This document shows positions 1 through 5,499 of a stretch of 5,499 nucleotides of DNA, one piece after another. The notes beneath the pieces are model-generated. The model made no database searches. It had not been told where the DNA came from and worked only from the letters and a program-made list of their open reading frames with translations. This DNA is from Bacteroidaceae bacterium. Lineage in GTDB: Bacteria; Bacteroidota; Bacteroidia; Bacteroidales; Bacteroidaceae. Location of the stretch: positions 1 to 5,499 of the forward strand of contig JABUUG010000058.1 in the NCBI GenBank assembly GCA_021443285.1, written 5' to 3'. Numbering within the stretch: the stretch's first letter is position 1; each line of letters opens with the position of its first letter. The translations under genes and the position numbers were made by a program.

Positions 1-113
1 AGTACTTTTATGCCCAAGTACTGCAGTACTTTATGCCAAGTACTGGAGTAATTCATGCCCAAGTACTGCAGTAATCCTATATGAGTACTGCAGTACTTGG
101 GCATAAAGTACTG
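1..113. repeat. Array of five palindromic AGTACT-bounded repeats, part inverted
   Basis: Five adjoining units of 22-24 bases start at 1, 25, 47, 70 and 92. Each begins AGTA and ends with AGTACTG plus C or G; the model unit is AGTACTT-TATGCCC-AAGTACT, whose ends are inverted copies of one another. The last unit (92-112) carries the core in reverse orientation (GGGCATA). As a result, 1-30 and 84-112 form an inverted repeat that is perfect apart from one extra T, with a 53-base loop made of the middle units. The array touches the left edge and may continue beyond it. It could be a REP-like intergenic element or a strong terminator or mRNA-end structure for a gene to the left. No transposase is present. 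Confidence 0.85.
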
Positions 114-222
114 GGATAAGCCTAATCCTTACGACAGAGGAAGCGGCGGAACCGGGGTTGAAAAGACGAGGATTGGCATTTCCGACGGTAATATGCAACT
201 CCCTTTTTTTAACGTCCTTTAA
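85..222 (+). other. Open frame of unknown status, possible gene remnant
   Basis: The frame is open from just after TGA 82-84 to TAA 220-222, about 45 codons, with no ATG near its beginning (TTG at 97 is the only plausible start). The second half reads like protein: KPNPYDRGSGGTGVEKTR, then IGISDGNMQLPFFNVL and a stop. It begins inside the palindromic array and its stop falls in the tandem repeat. I recognise no family. It could be a decayed gene end, a translated repeat, or chance. No ribosome-binding site or promoter was found. Confidence 0.2.
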
Positions 223-242
223 CGTCCTTTAACTCCCCTTAA
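197..242. repeat. Period-10 tandem repeat AACGTCCTTT with degenerate flanks
   Basis: Two exact copies of AACGTCCTTT (211-230) are flanked on the left by AACTCCC with a run of seven T (197-210) and on the right by AACTCCCCTTAA (231-242). It is a simple short tandem array of the slippage-prone kind. It is over 340 bases from the transporter start and outside the promoter core, so a role in expression is not evident. Confidence 0.75.
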
Positions 243-352
243 ATAACATCCGGTGTTCAGGGGTAAATGGATGGATAACCGTTGCGTTGAGCATAATCAA
301 TGTTTCGCTTATTCGCGGAAAAGCGTTCCGAAAACACCAGTTTACCCTTAAT
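243..352. other. Non-coding stretch with weak hairpins only
   Basis: No gene, promoter or RNA was recognised here. Small dyads are present: CGGAA-aagcg-TTCCG (316-330), competing with CGCTT (306-310) paired to AAGCG (321-325), and a distant pair GGGTAAA (261-267) with TTTACCC (341-347). None is followed by a T run, so they do not look like terminators. Confidence 0.4.
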
Positions 353-390
353 AATGTTACAATGTTACATTGTGAACACTATGTGTTACA
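353..390. repeat. Three TGTTACA copies upstream of the promoter
   Basis: TGTTACA occurs at 355-361, 363-369 and 384-390; the first two are part of a direct repeat of AATGTTAC (353-368). The second and third copies are 21 bases apart, about two helical turns, so they would face the same side of the DNA. The cluster sits directly upstream of the putative -33 box. A binding site for a regulator is a reasonable inference, but this could also be a chance A/T-rich repeat. Confidence 0.5.
371..390. promoter_or_regulatory. Inverted repeat just upstream of the promoter, candidate operator
   Basis: The arms TGT-g-AACAC and GTGTT-ACA around a central TAT pair over eight bases with one bulged G. The dyad ends eight bases before the -33 element, a position where activator sites are expected. 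An overlapping weaker dyad (TTACAATG-TTA-CATTGTGA, 357-375, 7 of 8 pairs) lies on its left. No known regulator motif was recognised. Confidence 0.35.
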
Positions 391-398
391 TAACTAAA

Positions 399-429
399 TA
401 TGCCTAATACATTGATATAGATAAATTTG
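399..429 (+). promoter_or_regulatory. Putative Bacteroidetes -33/-7 promoter for the susC-susD-like operon
   Basis: TAAATTTG at 422-429 matches all fixed positions of the Bacteroidetes -7 consensus TAnnTTTG. TATG at 399-402 matches three of four bases of the -33 element TTTG, with a 19-base spacer, inside the accepted 19-21 range. Transcription would begin near 433-437, giving a leader of about 150 bases before the transporter ATG. It is the best-matching promoter seen between 114 and 587. The three TGTTACA copies end nine bases upstream of the -33 box. This is a consensus match only; no start site has been mapped. Confidence 0.55.
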
Positions 430-450
430 CAGCGCAAACCGCCACATTAT

Positions 451-513
451 ATGTGCGTGTCTGCAAATCAGACCATGATAAACGATACGGCAATACCTGT
501 ATTTCTGTTGTGA
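451..513 (+). CDS. Possible 20-residue upstream ORF in the susC-like leader
   Basis: ATG 451 opens a 20-codon frame ending at TGA 511-513; a second in-frame ATG at 475 would give 12 residues (MINDTAIPVFLL). It lies wholly inside the predicted leader and its stop ends two bases before the small hairpin at 516-532. There is no Shine-Dalgarno, but that is uninformative in Bacteroidetes. It shows no run of one amino acid of the kind seen in biosynthetic attenuators. Chance occurrence in a leader of this length is quite possible. Confidence 0.2.
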   Translation: MCVSANQTMINDTAIPVFLL

Positions 514-555
514 AGGATTACGTGAGGTAATCTCTTTGTCAAACCTATCAGACCA
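467..555 (+). repeat. Duplicated 9-mer ATCAGACCA in the leader
   Basis: ATCAGACCA occurs at 467-475 and 547-555, exactly 80 bases apart. Related CAAACC stretches precede each copy (435-440 and 540-545), giving four variants of a TCARACC-like word in the leader. The repeats bracket the hairpin at 516-532. Recognition by an RNA-binding protein or a small RNA is conceivable but not shown. Confidence 0.4.
516..532 (+). promoter_or_regulatory. Small hairpin in the susC-like leader
   Basis: GATTAC (516-521) and GTAATC (527-532) pair perfectly around GTGAG, extendable by one G-U pair. The stem is short and A/T-rich and is followed by TCTTTGTC instead of a T run, so it is not a convincing terminator. 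Its place between the upstream ORF and the transporter start suggests a possible leader element. Confidence 0.35.
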
Positions 556-587
556 AAACTTAATTAATCTAAATAAAACAATCGCAG

Positions 588-3500
588 ATGAAACATTCAG
601 ACAAATTGATTGCTAAGGTCATGTTCTGGCTGCTGCTGCTTATTGGGTCGGCAACTGCTGCCAATGCCCAGGACGTAACAGTGACGGGACATGTCAGCGA
701 CAGCAAAGGCGATGAGGTAATCGGTGCTTCCGTCGTATTGAAGGGGCAGCCAAAAGTGGCAACCATTACCGACTTTGATGGAAATTTCTCTTTGAAGGTG
801 CCTGCTTCCGGCTCAGTGCTCGTTGTAACATACATCGGCATGAACCCCAAGGAGGTGAAAGTTTCGGGTACAAAGGCGCTCAACGTGGTGCTTACCGAAG
901 ACACCCAGGCTCTCGAGGAGGTAGTTGTGGTTGGTTACGGCCAGCAGAAGAAGGCTTCCGTTGTCGGCGCCATCACGCAGACAACAGGTAAGGTGCTAGA
1001 GCGTTCCGGAGGTGTGAGCAGTGTTGCTGCCGCCCTGACCGGTAACCTCCCCGGTGTCATCACCATGGCTTCTTCAGGACTCCCCGGCGAGGAAGACCCG
1101 CAGATCATCATCCGTGCCGCCAACTCTTGGAACGGCAGTGACCCTCTCGTGCTCGTCGATGGTATCGAGCGTGAAATGAGCTCGGTGGACATTTCTTCAG
1201 TGGAGAGCATCTCCGTGCTGAAGGACGCTTCCGCAACAGCCGTTTACGGTGTGAAAGGTGCCAACGGTGTTATCCTCATCACCACTAAGCGTGGTAAGGA
1301 AGGTAAGGCAAACGTGCAGGTTAAGGCTAACATCACAGCCAAGGTTGCATCGAAGCTGCCTGCAAAGTATGACGCATACGACACTTTCTACCTCATGAAC
1401 AACTCCATCGAGCGCGAGGCTGCCCTCAACGCCCAGGGATGGGGTAACTACACTCCGGTGGCTGTCATCGACAAATACCGCAACCCGCTCAACGACGACG
1501 AATGGGACCGCTACCCTAACACAGACTGGGAAGAGGCTCTCTTCAACAAGATGGCCATGTCGTACAATGCCAGCGTGAACGTTTCGGGTGGTACAAACGT
1601 GGTGAGATACTTCGCCGCCGCCGACTTCACACACGAAGGCGACCTCTTCAAGTCGTACGACAACGGACGTGGCTACGACACAGGTTTCGGCTACAACCGT
1701 ATCAACGTGCGCAGTAACCTCGACTTCAACATCACCAAGACAACAACCTTCTCCGTAAACCTCTTCGGTTCAAACGCTTCGCAGAAGACACCTTGGGACT
1801 ACAACGGCGACGGTAACTCATACTGGGGTTCCGCATACAAGTCGGCACCAGACGCCATGCGTCCTATATATAAGAATGGTATGTGGGGTTGGTATGCACC
1901 ACGCGACGCCGACGTGCCAAACTCAGTGCGCATCCTCGCAACTGGTGGTGACAAGACCACTACAACCACACGTATCAACAGCGACTTCTCTCTCGTTCAG
2001 GACCTCGCTATGGTAACGAAGGGACTCCGCTTCAAGGGACTCTTCTCGCTCGACTACAAGTTTGTGGAGGCCAACCGCGGTATCAACGACCAGTATCATG
2101 ACGGTCAGATGTACTGGGTGAACCCTAACGACGGCGAGGTACACCTCAAGACAGCAGAGCCAAACACAGGTCTCGACGTTACGGTCAATCCTATACTCTG
2201 GCAGAGCCAGGCCGGTTCTGCATCAATCGGTGGAGGTTTGCCTTATCGTAAGATTTACTACTCGTTCCAGTTCGACTACGACCGCACATTCAACAAGCAC
2301 CAGGTAACCGCCCTCGCCCTCTTCAGCCGTGAGCAGACCACCTACGGCAGCGACTTCCCAATCTATCGTGAGGACTGGGTGTTCCGTGTAACATACAACT
2401 GGGCACAGCGCTACTTCGCAGAGTTCAACGGCGCATACAACGGTTCTGAGAAGTTCGGTCCGAACAAGCGCTTCGAGTTCTTCCCGTCAGTATCTGTAGG
2501 ATGGATGATCAGCGACGAGCCGTTCCTGAAGTACCTCCGCGAGAAGAAGATCCTCGACATGCTGAAGGTTCGTGGTTCATGGGGACGTGTCGGTGATGAC
2601 AGCTCAGGCGGCCGCCACCTCTATCAGACACAGTATTCTTATGGTGGCAATGTGCTCATGGGTAGCATCGACCCACAGAACTCTCCTTATACATTCTATT
2701 ATATAAACCGTCTCGGCAACGAGAACATCTCCTGGGAGACAGTGGAGAAGTTCAACTTCGGTGTTGACTACGCATTCCTCGACGGCCTTATCGCCGGTAG
2801 CTTCGACCTCTTCAAGGACAAGCGTACAGACATCATCATCGACGGAAGCCAGCGTGCTTCCATGCCTTCTTACTTCGGCGCCAATCCTCCTACAGCCAAC
2901 CTCGGTATCGTCAACAGCCGCGGTTATGAATTGGAGGTTCGTCTGAACAAGACATTCAGCAACGGCATCCGTGCATGGCTCAATGCCAGCATGACACACG
3001 CTGTCAACGAGGTTGAGTTCCGCGACGACCCTGCCCTCAAGCCGGCATACCAGAAGAATGCAGGCCACATGCTCGGACAGGTTACAACCTATCTCGACCA
3101 CGGCAACCTCAGCTCTTGGGACGATGTTATCGGAAGCACGGCATGGAACACAGGCAACGACTTCAAGCTGCCGGGCGACTATGCAGTGATTGACTTCAAC
3201 GGCGACGGTGTTGTGAACACAGAGGACAAGGCTCCATACCAGTATTCCACCACTCCTCAAAATACATACAATGCTTCTTTCGGTATAGAATGGAAAGGCC
3301 TTAGCGTCTTCGCACAGTTCTATGGAGTGAAGAATGTTTCACGCTACGTGAAGTATCCTACATTCCGCTCTACAGCCCACGTGGCTTACGATGAAGGCGA
3401 GTACTGGACAGTGGGCGGCACAGCCACAAAGCCTACTCCACGCTGGGGAACAACCATCGACGAGTGTGCCGACGGTACACGTTATCTCTACGACGGTTCA

Positions 3501-3710
3501 TACGTACGCCTCAAGAACGTCGAGATAGCCTACACCATGAAGGGCAACTGGCTCAAGAAGGCAGGTATCAACACGCTCCGCGTATATCTCAACGGTAACA
3601 ACCTCTTCATGTGGTCGAAGATGCCTGACGACTGCGAGCGTGGAAGCTCCGGCGATGGTGTCTATCCAACCATGAGACGCTTCAACCTCGGTTTCGACAT
3701 TACATTATAA
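588..3710 (+). CDS. SusC/RagA-family TonB-linked outer-membrane transporter
   Basis: Complete 1040-residue outer-membrane importer, within the usual 950-1100 range of the family. A signal peptide (hydrophobic WLLLLIG core, likely cut at ANA|QD after residue 27) is followed by a carboxypeptidase-regulatory-like N-terminal domain (about 30-103, with ITDFDGNFSLKVP and TYIGM). Next come the TonB-box-like segment EEVVVVGYG (110-118) and the plug (to about 236), ending in the family signature VESISVLKDASATAVYG and GVILITTKRG. The rest is beta-barrel, closing with YPTMRRFNLGFDITL. No STN domain precedes the regulatory-like domain. Two Asp-rich loops (DYNGDGN at 404 and DFNGDGVVNTED at 869-880) resemble calcium loops. 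The ATG at 588 is chosen because it directly begins the signal peptide; the upstream bases are A/T-rich with no Shine-Dalgarno, normal for Bacteroidetes. By family, it forms a complex with the downstream SusD-like lipoprotein and imports a glycan or similar nutrient. The substrate cannot be read from sequence. Confidence 0.97.
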   Translation: MKHSDKLIAKVMFWLLLLIGSATAANAQDVTVTGHVSDSKGDEVIGASVVLKGQPKVATITDFDGNFSLKVPASGSVLVVTYIGMNPKEVKVSGTKALNVVLTEDTQALEEVVVVGYGQQKKASVVGAITQTTGKVLERSGGVSSVAAALTGNLPGVITMASSGLPGEEDPQIIIRAANSWNGSDPLVLVDGIEREMSSVDISSVESISVLKDASATAVYGVKGANGVILITTKRGKEGKANVQVKANITAKVASKLPAKYDAYDTFYLMNNSIEREAALNAQGWGNYTPVAVIDKYRNPLNDDEWDRYPNTDWEEALFNKMAMSYNASVNVSGGTNVVRYFAAADFTHEGDLFKSYDNGRGYDTGFGYNRINVRSNLDFNITKTTTFSVNLFGSNASQKTPWDYNGDGNSYWGSAYKSAPDAMRPIYKNGMWGWYAPRDADVPNSVRILATGGDKTTTTTRINSDFSLVQDLAMVTKGLRFKGLFSLDYKFVEANRGINDQYHDGQMYWVNPNDGEVHLKTAEPNTGLDVTVNPILWQSQAGSASIGGGLPYRKIYYSFQFDYDRTFNKHQVTALALFSREQTTYGSDFPIYREDWVFRVTYNWAQRYFAEFNGAYNGSEKFGPNKRFEFFPSVSVGWMISDEPFLKYLREKKILDMLKVRGSWGRVGDDSSGGRHLYQTQYSYGGNVLMGSIDPQNSPYTFYYINRLGNENISWETVEKFNFGVDYAFLDGLIAGSFDLFKDKRTDIIIDGSQRASMPSYFGANPPTANLGIVNSRGYELEVRLNKTFSNGIRAWLNASMTHAVNEVEFRDDPALKPAYQKNAGHMLGQVTTYLDHGNLSSWDDVIGSTAWNTGNDFKLPGDYAVIDFNGDGVVNTEDKAPYQYSTTPQNTYNASFGIEWKGLSVFAQFYGVKNVSRYVKYPTFRSTAHVAYDEGEYWTVGGTATKPTPRWGTTIDECADGTRYLYDGSYVRLKNVEIAYTMKGNWLKKAGINTLRVYLNGNNLFMWSKMPDDCERGSSGDGVYPTMRRFNLGFDITL

Positions 3711-3716
3711 TAATAT

Positions 3717-3722
3717 AGGAGA
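3717..3722 (+). promoter_or_regulatory. Shine-Dalgarno-like AGGAGA before the SusD-like gene
   Basis: AGGAGA lies nine bases upstream of ATG 3732 inside the 21-base gap between the two genes. Bacteroidetes genes often lack such a sequence, and the upstream transporter does, so its presence supports this start. Whether ribosomes here use it is unknown. Confidence 0.45.
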
Positions 3723-3731
3723 AGAGACAAT

Positions 3732-5499
3732 ATGAAAAGACCAAATATAAAGAATATCCTCCGCGATGCCCTGTTCGTTGCACTCCCGCTCATGATGGGA
3801 GGCGTGGGTATGACCTCCTGCAAGGCATACCTCGACAAGGCGCCTAACAGCGATATCGATGAAAGCACCCCATACAAGAACTTCAGAAACTTCCAGGGTT
3901 TCGTTGAAGAGCTGTACAACTGTATTCCTGTAGTGTCGAACAACGACTACCACACCTGCTTCAACTATGGTGAGGACGACTACTGGGAGCCACAGGAGAC
4001 CCGTCTGTTCGCACGCAGCGTTGACTACGGCGACTTCTGGGGATACACCACCTGCTACTACTCTTACCCGTCGGCATGGCGTGGAGGTAGCGGCTCGAGC
4101 GCAGAAAAGTCTGACAAGGCAAACCTCTGGAAAATCTCCTGGTATGCCATACGTAAGGCAAACATCGGTCTGGAGCAGCTGGCAAACCTTCAGGATGCCA
4201 CTCAGGCTGAAAAGAACGTTATAGAGGGACAGCTCTACTTCTTCCGCGGATTCTTCTACTACATGCTCATGGAGTGGTGGGGAGGAATGCCATACATGGA
4301 CAAGGCTCTACCTGCCGACCAGAACCCTACTCTCCCACGCGAGACATGGCAGGCGTGTGCAGAGAAGGTCGCTGCCGACCTCGACAAGGCTGCATCGCTG
4401 CTCCCAATCGACTGGGACAACGAGCCTTACGGAAAGACAACCCTCGGAAACAACAATATGCGCGCCAACAAGATTATGGCTCTCGCATACAAGGGCAAGG
4501 TGCTCCTCTGGGCTGGATCTCCACTTATGAACTGGGAGTCGCACGGCCGCGACAATGCTTATGCCAAGTATGACGCAGACTTCTGCAAGCGTGGCGCTGA
4601 GGCACTCGGACAGGCTCTCGAGCTCAACAGGGTGAACAACCGTTACGAGCTTGCACCGATGGATCAGTACAACGACCTCTGCGTGGTATTCCAGTCGAAG
4701 GCTATCCCCGGCGTAAAGGAGGCTATCCTTCAGGAGAACATCACTCAGTACCAGGGTCGTTGGGCATGGAACATGAACACCGACTTCCGTCCGCAGAGCC
4801 ACATCTCCGCCGGTATCAAGTGCTGGCCTACAGCCAACTACTCTACCTATTTCGGTATGAAAAACGGCTATCCTATCGCAGACGCCACAAAGAAAGACCC
4901 GGAGTCAGGCTACGACCCGGAATATCCATGGGCTAACCGCGACCCGCGCTTCTACAAGGACTTCATCATCGACGGTGAGTTCTGCGGTACAGGCGGACAG
5001 GGCGCTAACGCAGACCTCTGCACCGGTGGTAAGGACCGTGAAGGCGCCAACCCACAGAAGGGTTGCTACACCGGTCTGATGAACGCGAAGCTGTGTCTGA
5101 AGCTTGTTCACAACGGTAATGTCCGCGACAATTTCGCCTGTGTGCTCAGCCTTATGCGTCTTGCCGACGTATATCTCCTCTTCTCTGAGGCTGCCGCTGT
5201 AGGTTACGGCGTAAAGGCAAACGTGTCAGGAGCAGGTTCGCTGACAGCCGAAGACGCCATAAACACGGTCCGCAGTCGTGCGGGTGTTGACCCCGTGCTC
5301 CCCAAGTTCACAGGCGACACAGAGAGCTTCCTCAGCGAGGTCCGTCGCGAGCGCGCTGTTGAGCTGGCGTTCGAGGGAATGCGTTTCCACGACCTTCGCC
5401 GCTGGATGCTCATCAACAAGCGTCCTTACACTCTGAAGACCGGATTCCAGTTTGACAGAGGCCCTGGCTTCAAGCCCGGTTCAACGGAGAATGCCGTTC
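3732..5499 (+). CDS. SusD/RagB-family nutrient-binding surface lipoprotein (3' end outside window)
   Basis: 589 codons are visible with no stop, so the gene continues past the right edge; SusD proteins usually end a few tens of residues beyond the motif at 536-558. The N-terminus is a lipoprotein signal: basic start, hydrophobic LFVALPLMMGG, then MTSC with the lipidated cysteine at residue 30, followed by the typical KAYLDKAP. Family landmarks in order are a TPR-type helix LWKISWYAIRKAN (about 135-147), VIEGQLYFFRGFFYYMLMEWWGGMPY (163-188), IMALAYKGKVLLWAGSPLMN (248-267), LMRLADVYLLFSEAA (474-488) and EVRRERAVELAFEGMRFHDLRRW (536-558). In this family the protein is anchored on the cell surface, caps the SusC barrel and binds the substrate. 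It lies 21 bases after the transporter stop, so co-transcription is expected. ATG 3732 has an AGGAGA sequence 9 bases upstream. Twelve cysteines besides the lipidated one are unusual. The substrate is unknown. Confidence 0.96.
   Translation, partial: MKRPNIKNILRDALFVALPLMMGGVGMTSCKAYLDKAPNSDIDESTPYKNFRNFQGFVEELYNCIPVVSNNDYHTCFNYGEDDYWEPQETRLFARSVDYGDFWGYTTCYYSYPSAWRGGSGSSAEKSDKANLWKISWYAIRKANIGLEQLANLQDATQAEKNVIEGQLYFFRGFFYYMLMEWWGGMPYMDKALPADQNPTLPRETWQACAEKVAADLDKAASLLPIDWDNEPYGKTTLGNNNMRANKIMALAYKGKVLLWAGSPLMNWESHGRDNAYAKYDADFCKRGAEALGQALELNRVNNRYELAPMDQYNDLCVVFQSKAIPGVKEAILQENITQYQGRWAWNMNTDFRPQSHISAGIKCWPTANYSTYFGMKNGYPIADATKKDPESGYDPEYPWANRDPRFYKDFIIDGEFCGTGGQGANADLCTGGKDREGANPQKGCYTGLMNAKLCLKLVHNGNVRDNFACVLSLMRLADVYLLFSEAAAVGYGVKANVSGAGSLTAEDAINTVRSRAGVDPVLPKFTGDTESFLSEVRRERAVELAFEGMRFHDLRRWMLINKRPYTLKTGFQFDRGPGFKPGSTENAV

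Noticed and set aside
1..112. Invertible phase-variation promoter between inverted repeats
   Set aside because: The 53-base loop contains no TAnnTTTG-type promoter and consists of more repeat units; no recombinase gene is visible and the operon promoter is 300 bases away.
1..113. CRISPR array
   Set aside because: The units abut with no unique spacers and are themselves palindromic and partly inverted, unlike direct repeats with spacers.
500..507. Second promoter candidate TATTTCTG
   Set aside because: It differs at one fixed position of the -7 box and there is no TTTG-like -33 element 19-21 bases upstream; the 399-429 candidate is better.
516..532. Rho-independent terminator in the leader
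   Set aside because: The stem is only six A/T-rich pairs and lacks a following T run.
2604..3260. 218-residue reverse-strand open frame
   Set aside because: It lies entirely inside the transporter gene, is rich in Val, Cys and His typical of antisense translation of GC3-rich coding DNA, and has no domain signature.
3711..3731. Terminator or promoter between the two genes
   Set aside because: The gap is only 21 bases, with no hairpin and no -33/-7 match; it is an operon junction.
3967..4573. Forward open frames in another phase (3967-4224 and 4274-4573)
   Set aside because: Both overlap the SusD-like gene out of frame, and the in-frame translation has all family motifs without interruption, so no frameshift or second gene is needed.
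4308..4802. 164-residue reverse-strand open frame
   Set aside because: It is antisense to the clearly coding SusD-like frame and has no recognisable motif; a shadow of codon bias.

Overview
The window looks like a piece of a Bacteroidales chromosome, most likely a Prevotella/Segatella-type gut or oral organism. The grounds are a SusC-like TonB-dependent transporter followed 21 bases later by a SusD-like surface lipoprotein, a Bacteroidetes-type -33/-7 promoter upstream, and GC-rich third codon positions (AAC, GAC, CTC, GGC). Genus assignment is inference; phylum and order are well supported.

Layout. Bases 1-587 contain no confident gene. From left to right they hold an array of ScaI-site-bearing palindromic repeats (1-113), a short open frame of unknown status that may be a gene remnant (85-222), a period-10 tandem repeat (197-242), about 110 bases with only weak hairpins, and a group of TGTTACA repeats and dyads (353-390). 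These are followed by a good match to the Bacteroidetes housekeeping promoter (399-429) and a leader of roughly 150 bases with a possible 20-codon upstream ORF, a small hairpin and a duplicated 9-mer. Bases 588-3710 encode a complete 1040-residue SusC/RagA-family outer-membrane transporter. Bases 3732-5499 encode the first 589 residues of a SusD/RagB-family lipoprotein whose end lies beyond the window.

How they work together. In this family the SusC barrel sits in the outer membrane and imports an oligosaccharide or other nutrient using TonB energy. The SusD lipoprotein is its surface lid and ligand-binding partner. The two genes almost certainly form one transcript driven from the promoter near 399-429. 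No glycoside hydrolase, SusE/F-like protein or regulator is visible, so the substrate cannot be named. The transporter has no N-terminal STN domain, so ECF-sigma/anti-sigma signalling through it is not expected.

The protein pair is ordinary for the phylum. The less explained material is upstream: the palindromic array with a near-perfect 30-base inverted repeat, the TGTTACA cluster next to the promoter, and the structured leader with its upstream ORF. The lipoprotein is also unusually rich in cysteine compared with its transporter partner.
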